A stretch of 64,000 bases of DNA, taken from contig JAUMOL010000007.1 of assembly GCA_031295385.1 (NCBI GenBank), forward strand, positions 186,001 through 250,000, in the 5' to 3' direction. Shown one piece after another: positions 42,980 to 51,916 of the stretch. This DNA is from Collinsella sp. (GTDB lineage Bacteria; Actinomycetota; Coriobacteriia; Coriobacteriales; Coriobacteriaceae). A program made the position numbers and the translations under genes. The notes below the pieces were generated by a model, which worked only from the letters and a program-made list of their open reading frames with translations, made no database searches and was not told the DNA's origin. Each line of letters opens with the position of its first letter. Positions within the stretch are counted from its first letter, which is position 1.

Positions 42980-45850
42980 TCACGCTCCCTGTGCGGCGAG
43001 CGCCGCGGTCAGGACGATGCCGGCAATCTTGGCCGCCTCGACGTCGTGTTTGTCGTAATCCTCCAGGGCTACCGAGATGGCAACCGTGGGTGAATCGTAA
43101 GGTGCAAAGCCAACAAACATAGAGTTGACGTTGGTGCCGCCGATCTCGGCCGAACCGGTCTTGCCGGCAACCTTGACGCCCGGAATCTGGGCATCGGTGC
43201 CGGTACCGGACTGGACGACGGCGAGCATGGCCTGCTTGACCTGGTCGGCCGTGGCAGAGCTGACAGCCTGGCCCAGCGAGCGGGACTGCGTGGTCTTAAC
43301 CACGGTTCCGTCCGGGGCGAGTATCTGGGACACAAAGAACGGGTCCATGACCACGCCGCTGTTGGCGATAGCGGCAGCGATCACGCAATTCTGCATAACG
43401 GTGGTCTGCGGGCCAGGCGTGTGGTCCATACCGACGGGCTGGCCCGCGCCTGCCCAAGCGGTCTCCCACTCGGTCATAAGCGACGGGTCGGCCATGATGG
43501 AAGCCGCGGTGGTCAGATCCTGACCGAGCTTTTGGCCGTAGCCAAAGGCGTTGGCAAACTGGACGAGCGAGCTGGCACCGACCTCGTTTGCCACCTGGCC
43601 AAAGACGACGTTGGACGACACTGCGAAGGCCTGCTGCAGGCTGATGGTGCCGTAGCTCTCGTTGGCAGAGTTGGTGACCGGCGCGTTGCCAATATCCATG
43701 GAGCCGGGCGCCTGGTACGTGCTGGTAAGGCTGGCGGTGCCGGTCTCGAGCGCCGCGGAGAGTGTGACGACCTTAAAGGTCGAGCCCGGGGTGTACAGCG
43801 CGTCCATGGCACGGTCATACATGGAGCCGTCCTCGCCGCCGCCCGACTGGAGCAGCGCATCGATGTTGGTGTTGTCGTAGGTGGGCGAGCTCGCGCACGC
43901 AAGGACCGCGCCGGTGCGCGGATCCATGACCACCACAGCGCCCTTAAAGCCCTTGAGCGCCTGCTCGGCAGCCGTCTGGATGCGCGAGTCGATGGTGAGC
44001 TTGGCGGTATTGCCCGGCTGGGTCTGCCCCGCGAGCGACGCGATGGCGTTGTTCCAGCTGGAGTAATCCTTGGAGCCGGTGAGCGTATCGTTCATGACGC
44101 TCTCGATGCCGGCGGTGCCGTATTGCTGGCTCACGTAGCCCACCACGTGCGCGGCCATGTTGCCGTTGGGGTAGGAACGGGCGTAGGTGCCGTCCTCCTG
44201 CTGCAGCGACTCGGCTAGCGTCACGCCGTCGGACGTGATGATGGAGCCACGCTGGATGTACTTGGAGCGGGCGATGGTGTGGTTGTTGGTCGGCATGTCC
44301 TGATAGTCCTTCGCCTTGATGACCTGGACATAGGTGAGGTTGCCGATAAGGATGGCGAACAGCGCCGTGAAAGCAAACACGGCACGAGTCAGACGGTTGG
44401 CAAGCGCCACGCGGCCGAGCACGCCGGACTCTGGCGTGTCGAGCAGGCGACGACGCATGCGAGAACCCGCGGAGTGGTTGCCGTGGCCGTAGGAAGATGC
44501 GCTGGCAAAACGTGTGCCGGTCGGGGCGGCGGCGGATGCGACCTGGTCATCGGTGATGGCGGCCATGGTGCCGGTGCCGGTGAGTTCGGCTTCGCGTCCG
44601 GTTGCCTCGTCGCCGGCGCGCAGCAGCAGCGCGACGATGATAAAGCTCGCCAGCAGCGAGGAACCGCCCTGGCTCATAAAGGGCAGGGTGACGCCGGTCA
44701 GCGGGATCAGGCGGGTTACGCCGCCAACGATTAAGAATGCCTGGAAGCTGATGGCCGCCGTAAGGCCGGTCGCGCTAAAGGCGGCAAGGTCGGACTTGGC
44801 GCGGGCGGCCGTGGTGAGGCCGCGCACGGCAAAAAGCATAAACAGGATGAGCACAGCGCCGCCGCCCAAAAGGCCCATTTCCTCGCCGATGGCCGAGAAG
44901 ATAAAGTCGGACTCGACGACGGGGATGTTGTTTGCCATGCCATTGCCGATGCCGACGCCAACCAGGCCGCCGTCAGCCAGCGAGTAAAGTGACTGTACGA
45001 TCTGGTAGCCCTGGCCCTGGGCGTCCTTAAACGGATCGACCCAGACCTGAAAGCGCACCTGCACGTGCGACAGGAACTTGTAGGCGCCCACGGCTCCAAC
45101 GGCCAGCAGCGCAAGGCCGATGATGACGTACGAAAAGCGTCCCGTGGCAACATAGAGCATCAGCAAAAAGATGGTGTAGAACAGGACGGCCGAGCCCAGG
45201 TCGCGTTCGAAGACGACGATGAGCAGACACACGCCCCACACGGCAAACAGCGGCAGCAGCAGGCGGAAGCGCGGAATCTTGAGACCCAGGATCTTGCGGT
45301 TGGAGATGGAGAGCAGCTCGCGGTTCTCGGCCAGATAGCCTGCCAGGAACAAGACGATGAAGACCTTGGCGAACTCGCCGGGCTGGATGGTGAAGCCCGC
45401 GATGCGAATCCACAGCTTGGAGCCCGAGATCGTGGTGCCGATAAAGATCGGCAGCATCAGCAGGATGATGCCGATAATGCCAAAGGTGTACTTGTAGCGC
45501 ATGACCACATCGAGGTTCTTGACCAGTGCGAGCGTTCCCACCATGAGCGCCACCGAGACAAACAAGATGATGAGCTGCGAGATGGCGAGGTCGGGGGCCA
45601 GGCGCGTCACGAATGTGATGCCGATGCCCGAGAGCACAAAGACGATGGGCAGGATGGCGGGGTCGGCGCCGGGCGCCAGGATACGCACGGCGATATGCGC
45701 CGCGGCGAAGGCGGCGAACAGGCCGATCGGCACGGCGAGCGTCTCAAAGGAAATCGTGGCACCCGCGGCGAGCACGTACATCGCATAGAGCAGGATGACG
45801 GGGAACGCCGAGGCGATGAGCAAGAGCAGTTCGGTGTTGCGGCGACTCAT
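42980..45850 (-). CDS. SEDS (RodA/FtsW) glycosyltransferase fused to class B penicillin-binding protein
   Basis: A single 956-residue frame joins two proteins that are normally separate, RodA and PbpA. Residues 1-412 form the ten-helix SEDS polymerase (GSKLWIRIAGFTIQPGEFAK, VVFERDLGSAVLFY with the conserved Asp, and the C-terminal PLTGVTLPFMSQGGSSLLAS). A linker of about 75 residues, probably cytoplasmic, leads to the TM helix of the PBP (about 490-510). The transpeptidase carries SxxK at 690-693 (PGSTFK), SSN at 745-747 and KTG at 897-899. Both catalytic modules look intact, and there is no stop or obvious frameshift at the junction. ATG 45850 lies behind AAGGGAG. It sits exactly where rodA and pbpA stand in the actinobacterial cluster. 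Confidence 0.95.
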   Translation of the reverse strand: MSRRNTELLLLIASAFPVILLYAMYVLAAGATISFETLAVPIGLFAAFAAAHIAVRILAPGADPAILPIVFVLSGIGITFVTRLAPDLAISQLIILFVSVALMVGTLALVKNLDVVMRYKYTFGIIGIILLMLPIFIGTTISGSKLWIRIAGFTIQPGEFAKVFIVLFLAGYLAENRELLSISNRKILGLKIPRFRLLLPLFAVWGVCLLIVVFERDLGSAVLFYTIFLLMLYVATGRFSYVIIGLALLAVGAVGAYKFLSHVQVRFQVWVDPFKDAQGQGYQIVQSLYSLADGGLVGVGIGNGMANNIPVVESDFIFSAIGEEMGLLGGGAVLILFMLFAVRGLTTAARAKSDLAAFSATGLTAAISFQAFLIVGGVTRLIPLTGVTLPFMSQGGSSLLASFIIVALLLRAGDEATGREAELTGTGTMAAITDDQVASAAAPTGTRFASASSYGHGNHSAGSRMRRRLLDTPESGVLGRVALANRLTRAVFAFTALFAILIGNLTYVQVIKAKDYQDMPTNNHTIARSKYIQRGSIITSDGVTLAESLQQEDGTYARSYPNGNMAAHVVGYVSQQYGTAGIESVMNDTLTGSKDYSSWNNAIASLAGQTQPGNTAKLTIDSRIQTAAEQALKGFKGAVVVMDPRTGAVLACASSPTYDNTNIDALLQSGGGEDGSMYDRAMDALYTPGSTFKVVTLSAALETGTASLTSTYQAPGSMDIGNAPVTNSANESYGTISLQQAFAVSSNVVFGQVANEVGASSLVQFANAFGYGQKLGQDLTTAASIMADPSLMTEWETAWAGAGQPVGMDHTPGPQTTVMQNCVIAAAIANSGVVMDPFFVSQILAPDGTVVKTTQSRSLGQAVSSATADQVKQAMLAVVQSGTGTDAQIPGVKVAGKTGSAEIGGTNVNSMFVGFAPYDSPTVAISVALEDYDKHDVEAAKIAGIVLTAALAAQGA

Positions 45851-45866
45851 AAGCGGCACTCCCTTT

Positions 45867-47666
45867 CTAATTCTTATCGGAGGCTTCGGCCTCGGCTGAC
45901 TGTTCGGCGGTTTTCTCGGAATCTGACTCGGAGGTGGATTCCTGATCGGTGTTGTCGCGAATCGTTTGCGCGTCAATCACCTGACGGGTCTGCTCCTCGT
46001 CAATCTGATGGCGGTACTTGGAAATGGTGTCCTGCGCATCGTCGACACTCGTTTGCGGAATGCCTGCCTTCAGGCGGTTTTGCGTGTCTTCGGGCAGGTC
46101 GGACAGCTTGATGCTGGTTTCGCTCTCGAGCCAGTGGAGCTCGACCCCGAGCGTCTTGCCGGGCAGGCCGCGCCAGACGGCGACATTGCCGTGGTAGGTT
46201 CCCAAGTAATAGGAGCCGGTGACGCCCGTGTATGCCCAGATGCCTGCTACCAGCACAAAGACAAGGGCCAAGACGGTGGCGATGGTGACATTGCGGCGTC
46301 GGACGCGTTTTGCCTCGCGCATGACGCCGTCGTCGACCAGATCGACGACCACCACGGTCACGTTGTCGTGGCCGCCGGCGGCGAGCGCCGCGTCCACCAA
46401 GTTGTCGACACAGATCTGTGCGCTCGAGGACTGCGTGGCGATGTTCTCGATATCGCTATCGGGAATCATGCTCGAAAGACCATCGGAGCACAGAATCAGG
46501 CGGTCGCCTTCCTCGATGTGCAGGGTAAAGTGGTCGGCATACATGGCGGGATCCGAGCCCAGCGCGCGGGTGATGACCGAGCGGTTGGGGTGGACGCGGG
46601 CCTCGTCGGCCGTAATCTCGCCGGCATCCACGAGCTCCTCCACGTAGGAGTGGTCGCGGGTCACGCGGATGAGCGTGCCCTCGTGGAGCAGGTAGGCGCG
46701 CGAGTCGCCCACATGGGCGATGGCGAGCGTGTCGTTTTCGATGTAGGCGCAGGTGGCCGTGCAGCCCATGCCGGGCTTGCCCAGGCCGTTCAGGGCCGCC
46801 TCGATTACGGCGGCGTTAGCGGCCTCGACGGCTGCGGCCAAGCGTGCTGCGTCGGCGGACTGCGGGGCCGTTTTGGCAATAGTCTCGACGGCGATAGAAG
46901 AGGCTACCTCGCCGGCGGCGTGACCGCCCATGCCGTCGCATACGCAAAAGAGCGGCGACTGCACCAGGTAGGAATCCTCATTGTGCGGGCGCACGCAGCC
47001 AACGTCGGAGCGGGCGCCCCACATGAGTTGCGTGGTGGTGCCGGCATCATAGGTCGAGTCGGTCTCGATGCGCTCCTCGGTCAGGGGCTCAAAGCTCATG
47101 GTCGAGCCGGGGTCTTTGAGCTTGGCCTCAACGGCGGCAACGTCGATTTCGGCGGTGTCACCGGGAGAGACGGTGTCGGTCTCGGCGTTTGATTCGGAAT
47201 CGCCGGTGTCCGGGGAGTCGGACTCCTCGGAAACGCGGGCGGTCGACTCGTCGTCTTGCGGGCTGACGTCTATAGGCTCGGGCGCCGGCGTAGACGCGGG
47301 CGCAACCTCGGATGCCGGGGCTATGGGAAACGCCGGCGCGGCGGGCTCGGGTGCCGCAAACACCGCAGCGCTCTCGTTGATTGCCGCGGCGACGGGCTCT
47401 GCAAAGTGAGCCGGCGCCGGGGTTGCTTCGGGCGCTGTGGGCTGTTCCGCAGCATGTGCGCCGATGGGCGCCGCTACGGCATCCTCTTCGTCCTCGTTAT
47501 CGGCGAGATCCGAAATATCATGCGTTACATGCGAAAGAGGCAGGGAGAACACGGTGTCCTCGGGTTCCACGGGTGCGGAGCCCGCCGGAGCGGCGTGGGC
47601 CGGCGCAGCTGTGGCGGCGGCCGGTGCCTCGGTCATAGTTGCGGACTTGTTCTCCTCGTCGATCAT
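45867..47666 (-). CDS. pstP: PP2C-family Ser/Thr protein phosphatase PstP with long N-terminal extension
   Basis: The 599-residue phosphatase reverses the action of PknB-type kinases. An Ala/Pro/Glu-rich disordered extension covers about 1-210, unusual for PstP. The PP2C domain (215-455) has RSDVGCVRPHNEDSYLV, CVCDGMGGHAAGE, AHVGDSRAYL, LCSDGLSSM and GGHDNVTVVVVD, the metal-binding Asp motifs of the family. A TM helix (IATVLALVFVLVAGIWAY) follows, then a short extracytoplasmic part with an acidic end. The start ATG overlaps the fhaB stop by four bases; the fusion gene follows after 16 bases. Confidence 0.94.
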   Translation of the reverse strand: MIDEENKSATMTEAPAAATAAPAHAAPAGSAPVEPEDTVFSLPLSHVTHDISDLADNEDEEDAVAAPIGAHAAEQPTAPEATPAPAHFAEPVAAAINESAAVFAAPEPAAPAFPIAPASEVAPASTPAPEPIDVSPQDDESTARVSEESDSPDTGDSESNAETDTVSPGDTAEIDVAAVEAKLKDPGSTMSFEPLTEERIETDSTYDAGTTTQLMWGARSDVGCVRPHNEDSYLVQSPLFCVCDGMGGHAAGEVASSIAVETIAKTAPQSADAARLAAAVEAANAAVIEAALNGLGKPGMGCTATCAYIENDTLAIAHVGDSRAYLLHEGTLIRVTRDHSYVEELVDAGEITADEARVHPNRSVITRALGSDPAMYADHFTLHIEEGDRLILCSDGLSSMIPDSDIENIATQSSSAQICVDNLVDAALAAGGHDNVTVVVVDLVDDGVMREAKRVRRRNVTIATVLALVFVLVAGIWAYTGVTGSYYLGTYHGNVAVWRGLPGKTLGVELHWLESETSIKLSDLPEDTQNRLKAGIPQTSVDDAQDTISKYRHQIDEEQTRQVIDAQTIRDNTDQESTSESDSEKTAEQSAEAEASDKN

Positions 47667-48079
47667 CGACGGTTCACCTTCATGACCACGTCGCCAATCT
47701 GGACTTCGTCGCCCTCACGCAGCGTCGCGGGCTCCACGAGCTGGCGGCCGTTGACGAGCGTGCCGTTAAGCGAGTTGAGGTCCTCGATGATGAGCGCCGG
47801 GCCCTGCAGCGAAAAGCGCGCATGCGAGGCCGAAACGAACGGTTCGTTGATGCAGATGTCCGAAGATGGCGAGCGACCGACGATGACGGGGCCGAGCATG
47901 TCTACGTGGATGCCGCGGATACCGCGCGGACCCTTGTCCACATCAATCGTCCAGATAGCCGAGTCGCGGCGCTGCCCGCGCACAAGCCCCACGCCGGTCT
48001 TCATGACGGCGAACAGGAAGATATAGAGCAGGGCGACCAGGACGATGCGGCCTGCAAAAAGGACGATATCGATGTTCAT
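47663..48079 (-). CDS. fhaB: FHA-domain protein FhaB (FipA type)
   Basis: The 138-residue protein has an N-terminal membrane helix (IVLVALLYIFLFAVMKTG) and a C-terminal FHA domain (about 60-135). Its phosphothreonine-binding signature is visible: VGRSPSSDICI, SASHARFSL and LNSLNGTLVNG. FHA domains read Ser/Thr kinase output; in mycobacteria FhaB links phosphorylation to division proteins. It overlaps pstP by four bases and follows fhaA by six. Confidence 0.94.
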   Translation of the reverse strand: MNIDIVLFAGRIVLVALLYIFLFAVMKTGVGLVRGQRRDSAIWTIDVDKGPRGIRGIHVDMLGPVIVGRSPSSDICINEPFVSASHARFSLQGPALIIEDLNSLNGTLVNGRQLVEPATLREGDEVQIGDVVMKVNRR

Positions 48080-48085
48080 AAGCGA

Positions 48086-49099
48086 CTATCCCCTAAATTC
48101 AAAGGTGCTCAGGCCAAACGTCAGCAGATCGCCGTTGCGCAGCGGGCAGCGCGTAATGCGGCGGTTGTTGACGAGCGTGCCGTTGGTGGAATTGAGGTCC
48201 TCGATCGACCAATCCGAGCCCGTAAAGGTGAGCTGGGCGTGGCGGCGCGACACGTTGGGGTCGCGCAGGGCAATGTCGGAAACTGAGCGCTCACGACCGA
48301 TGGTCACCTGTGCGGAGGTGATGCTATGGCTCTCGCCGCTCACGACGTCGACGAGCTGGGCGAGCGGGCGCTGCGGGGCGCGAGTGCTCGCCATGTTGGA
48401 GGCGATGCCGGCTGCGGCGCCTAGGCCCACGGCGGCACCGGTCGCGGCGGCTCCGCCCATGCCGGCAAGCGCGTCGCGCGAGACGGTCTGAGGCACCGGG
48501 ATGGGTGCGGCGGCGGGGTCGGGGACGCTAGGCGCGAAGGGGTCTGCCACGGCAAGCGGGTCGGGAGCGGCGGCGCGAGGCGTCGGCTGCTGCTGGGGCA
48601 TGGCGGCGGGGCGCTGCTGCTGCGGGGCAGCAAACTGCTGCTGGCCGGCGCGCGGGGCGCTGGCGGCACGGCTTGCCGCGGAGTTGTTCTGGCCCAGGCC
48701 GTTTTGATAGGCGCGCTCTTCTTCGTACAGGCGGCCGAGCGTGGGGGCATCGACGTTCTCGGCAAAGACCGAGAACTTGCCGGCGCGCAGCTGCGGATCG
48801 ATCATAAAGCGCACGAGGGGCTCGCCGACAAAGACATAGCGTCGCTTTTCGGCCTGCGCCTTCACAAACTCGCGGACCTCGCGCGAAAGCTCGGGGTAGA
48901 ACGGGGCGAGCATGGGATCGTCGTCGGCGGCGATAAGGATGGTATAGAGTGCCGGCGCCGTGTTGACGCCGTTGATCACCAGAGTCTGATCCTCCATGTC
49001 GCGAGCGGCCTGCTTGGCAAGCTTCTTAAAGGAGAACGGGGCACGGGTGGCACCGAAGATGCCGGCCACGTGGTCCTCGAAGATGTTCAGGAAGTTCAC
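48086..49099 (-). CDS. fhaA: FhaA-like protein (DUF3662 + FHA domain)
   Basis: The 337-residue cytoplasmic protein has an N-terminal DUF3662 domain (1-125; ending KRRYVFVGEPLVRFMIDPQL), a Gln/Pro/Ala-rich linker (about 140-235) and a C-terminal FHA domain (IGRERSVSDIAL, SRRHAQLTF, LNSTNGTLVNN). In mycobacteria FhaA binds the phosphorylated pseudokinase domain of MviN and regulates peptidoglycan synthesis. The GTG start overlaps the kinase stop by four bases (GTGA). Confidence 0.94.
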   Translation of the reverse strand: MNFLNIFEDHVAGIFGATRAPFSFKKLAKQAARDMEDQTLVINGVNTAPALYTILIAADDDPMLAPFYPELSREVREFVKAQAEKRRYVFVGEPLVRFMIDPQLRAGKFSVFAENVDAPTLGRLYEEERAYQNGLGQNNSAASRAASAPRAGQQQFAAPQQQRPAAMPQQQPTPRAAAPDPLAVADPFAPSVPDPAAAPIPVPQTVSRDALAGMGGAAATGAAVGLGAAAGIASNMASTRAPQRPLAQLVDVVSGESHSITSAQVTIGRERSVSDIALRDPNVSRRHAQLTFTGSDWSIEDLNSTNGTLVNNRRITRCPLRNGDLLTFGLSTFEFRG

Positions 49100-50949
49100 G
49101 AAAGATCACTCTCCGTATAGGTTCTTTGGTATCCGAGCAAATATAGGCATATCCCAACGATTATAGAGGATAGGATTCCCGCAACCGCCGCCTTGGCGAT
49201 GACCGCGGCTGCAAGGCTGGCAATTTCCATATGGTGTGCAAGACAGGACGCCGCTGAGCAGCCGATGCCGGTGGCAATGATGGCGGCGATTGCGGCAAGG
49301 TTTGAGCCCTGATCGGCACGCTTGGCATGGGCATTGAGCAGCGCAGATGACGCCGCGGCAGTTGCCGCGACCAGCACAAAGGCAGCCCAAAGGAGCGGGT
49401 CTCCCAGCGCTGCGGCAACGTTACCGAGCCCCAGCACGCCTCCGGCTGAAAGCGCGACCGTGGCCAGACGGGCAAAAAGCGCGCCCATGCCCGTTGCCGC
49501 GGCGGCGCTTGCCGGGCCGAGCCAAAATGACGCGACGCCGGCGGCGACCCCAGCTGCCAGGAAGGTATTGCCGGTCAGACAGCCAAGCGCGAGTGCACAG
49601 GTGAGCGCGGCGCTCGCGGCAGCCTCGGTGCGACCCCAGGCGATCCACCAACCGGACATGGCGGCGGCAAAGATCACCGCGACGGGCAACATCGACAGGA
49701 TACCCTGCGCCTGCATGGTGGCGTTGGCCATGAGCACCAAAAAGCCCACAGCCGAGATGGCCGAGCCAATCTGGGGGGCCAGGCCAGCCGCCGCTCCGAT
49801 CGCGATAGCCGCAATGACCAGGCCGGGAAGCGCCGCGACCCCGGCCGTCTGCATCAGCAAAAAGCTAAAGGTGCCGCACGTTAGCGCCGAGATAGTGCGC
49901 ATGGTGTAGTCGCGCGCATGGCTCCAGCGCGTGCCCGCCCAGCCGAGCGCGGGGTCGACCTCGATGGCGTCGCCCTCGTAGTGCGACGGCTCGATATCGT
50001 CGAGCTCCTGCTCGTCATCCGAAAGCTCGCCAACCATTTGCTCCAGGCTGCGACGGCCTTCGCGCACGCTGCCCAGACCGGCAAGGAGCTGGTCGCAAAA
50101 TGCCTCGATGCTGTTGGGGCGGTCCTGCGGCATGGGGGAGAGCGCGCTCATGAGCGCGGCCTCGGCTCCCGGGGGAAAGTGTGGTATCAGCTCGCTGGGA
50201 TAGGTGGCGCCGCCGATGATGCGGCCGAGCGAGTCGGCGGGCGTGGCCGCCATAAAGGGAGCGCTGCCGCACAGGCCCTCGTAGATCACACAGGCAAGGG
50301 CAAAGACATCAGCGCGTTCGTCGACCGTGCCGGTCTCGATATCGAGCTGCTCGGGCGGCATGTAGCCGATGGTGCCGCCGCGTGAGCCGCCAAAGCCACC
50401 GGCAGACGACAGTCGCGCCATGCCAAAGTCGGTGAGCTTTACATTGCCCGAGTGGTCGATGAGCACGTTGGCGGGCTTAATGTCCAGGTGGAGTACGCCA
50501 TTACTATGGGCGAAGGTGAGCGCCTGGCCCAGGGCATCGGCAATGGCTGCGGCCTCGTCAAAGGTAAGTGAGTGGCCGTCCACGCGATGTAAAAACTCGG
50601 CCAGCGACATGCCATCGACATATTCCATAACCAGGTAGGCATAGGCTGTGTCGTGCGTAAAGTCGATGACCTGCACGATATTGGGATGTTGAAGCATGGC
50701 GGCAGTGTGCGCCTCGCGCAGGACATCCATGATGTCGCTGGCGGGCATGCCGGCACCGTTGATAAGGGGGATGCGCTTAATGGCGACGCGGCGGCGCAGG
50801 TGCGTGTCGCGGCAGATCTCGATGGAGCCAAAACCGCCGGTCGCGAGCGTCTCGAGCGGCTGGTACCGCTTGAGCAGCTCGCGAGAGCTGGTGCCCTCCA
50901 AGGGAACGTCCGGCGAGAACCGGGCGGTATGTTGCGAGAAAAGCGGCAT
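49096..50949 (-). CDS. Ser/Thr protein kinase with multi-helix membrane C-terminus
   Basis: The 617-residue protein heads the fhaA-fhaB-pstP cluster. The kinase domain (about 28-290) has Gly loop LATGGFGSIEI, Lys59 (VAIKRI), DFG in KLTDFGMARL and GGTIGYMPPEQLD. The catalytic loop reads HLDIKPAN (Asp156), Leu replacing the usual Arg, so it is a non-RD kinase and may not need activation-loop phosphorylation. Residues about 350-605 hold some eight to ten hydrophobic helices rich in Ala and Gly, in place of an extracellular sensor. The start is ATG 50949 behind GAGGG. It is not the PknA of the mycobacterial cluster. Confidence 0.9.
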   Translation of the reverse strand: MPLFSQHTARFSPDVPLEGTSSRELLKRYQPLETLATGGFGSIEICRDTHLRRRVAIKRIPLINGAGMPASDIMDVLREAHTAAMLQHPNIVQVIDFTHDTAYAYLVMEYVDGMSLAEFLHRVDGHSLTFDEAAAIADALGQALTFAHSNGVLHLDIKPANVLIDHSGNVKLTDFGMARLSSAGGFGGSRGGTIGYMPPEQLDIETGTVDERADVFALACVIYEGLCGSAPFMAATPADSLGRIIGGATYPSELIPHFPPGAEAALMSALSPMPQDRPNSIEAFCDQLLAGLGSVREGRRSLEQMVGELSDDEQELDDIEPSHYEGDAIEVDPALGWAGTRWSHARDYTMRTISALTCGTFSFLLMQTAGVAALPGLVIAAIAIGAAAGLAPQIGSAISAVGFLVLMANATMQAQGILSMLPVAVIFAAAMSGWWIAWGRTEAAASAALTCALALGCLTGNTFLAAGVAAGVASFWLGPASAAAATGMGALFARLATVALSAGGVLGLGNVAAALGDPLLWAAFVLVAATAAASSALLNAHAKRADQGSNLAAIAAIIATGIGCSAASCLAHHMEIASLAAAVIAKAAVAGILSSIIVGICLYLLGYQRTYTESDLS

Positions 50950-51093
50950 GGCCAACCCTCGTGCGTTTAAAGTTCGTTTGCGAGCGGCGGGCGCGGAGCC
51001 GAGCCGTTCGCGGTGGCATAGATGCTGCTAGTGTAGCACGCTCGGGCAGATGGCGAGGATAACGGGATGCGAGGCTGCCTGTCTGGCTTGGCC

Positions 51094-51801
51094 TTAGCGC
51101 TTCTTCTTGTTCTTTTTCTGCTTGCGCTTGGTCTCCTGGGGCTTGTCGCCCTGCTTGGCCTCGGCGGCGGCCTTCTCGGCCTTCATTTTCTTCTTCTTGG
51201 TCTCGATGCGGAGTTTTTTGTTGATGCGGGCCTTGAGGAAGGGACCGAACTGCTCGGCATCGCCACGGACGAAGGTGTCCTTGGGGATCGTCACGCCCTG
51301 GTCGGCGAACATGGCCACAAAGATGCGCTCGCCGTCGAGTACGTGGTCGAGCTTGTCAAACGGGAAGAACTGCGACTTGCCGCTCTTGCCCCAAACCATC
51401 AGGCCGTCCTCGTTGGCGGCGACGCGGCGATAGCGGCCACCCATGGACTCGTCGGCCTCAACGGCGTCGATAAAGTCGCGGGCGAGGGTGTGGTGCAGGT
51501 TTTTGCTCCACCAGGCCAAAAAGGCGCCGAACACGATCAGGACGACGCCAAACTTGATCCAGTTGCCGCCGGCCACCAGCATGCCGATGCCGATGAGCGC
51601 GGCAATTGCCGCGGCGACATACAGCGAGCCGCGACGCCTGGGCGAGGCGACCAGGCGCGCAAAGTCGGTGACCAGGTCGTTTTCGTACTGGTACTCGTTG
51701 AGGTACAGGATGCCGTCATCGGCCGCGGCCTGCTCCTCGAGCGCGACCTCAACCTGGTCGGCTGCTTCGGAGGGAACGAGGTTGCTCTCTGCGTCTGCCA
51801 T
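51094..51801 (-). CDS. YcxB-like membrane protein
   Basis: The 235-residue protein has an acidic N-terminus, two membrane helices close together (SLYVAAAIAALIGIGMLVAG and FGVVLIVFGAFLAWW, about 60-95) and a cytoplasmic domain. That domain contains NEDGLMVWGKSGKSQFFPFD and FVAMFADQGVTIPKDTF, matching the YcxB-like C-terminal fold (a PH-like domain). The C-terminus is very basic (KKKKMKAEKAAAEAKQ..KRKQKKNKKKR). No function is established for the family. It is divergent from dnaX, 115 bases away. Confidence 0.78.
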   Translation of the reverse strand: MADAESNLVPSEAADQVEVALEEQAAADDGILYLNEYQYENDLVTDFARLVASPRRRGSLYVAAAIAALIGIGMLVAGGNWIKFGVVLIVFGAFLAWWSKNLHHTLARDFIDAVEADESMGGRYRRVAANEDGLMVWGKSGKSQFFPFDKLDHVLDGERIFVAMFADQGVTIPKDTFVRGDAEQFGPFLKARINKKLRIETKKKKMKAEKAAAEAKQGDKPQETKRKQKKNKKKR

Positions 51802-51916
51802 GCTCTTTAGACTCCTATCGCGGCGGGCTCGCCGTACGGGTTATTATGAATGCAGTATGCCGTGCGACCGCATGGCCGTCGCGGCAACAAGACTCAGTAT
51901 ACCCGGGGGAGCACCC

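Noticed and set aside
44400..44650. Sequencing frameshift or missed stop joining rodA and pbpA
   Set aside because: The frame is continuous through the linker, the linker has normal composition, and no ribosome site or start is seen for a separate PBP at a sensible place. A real fusion is the simpler reading, although resequencing would settle it.
51802..51916. SRP RNA or other structural RNA upstream of dnaX
   Set aside because: No GGAAGGAAGCAGCC-like core or stable long hairpin is seen in the 115-base gap.
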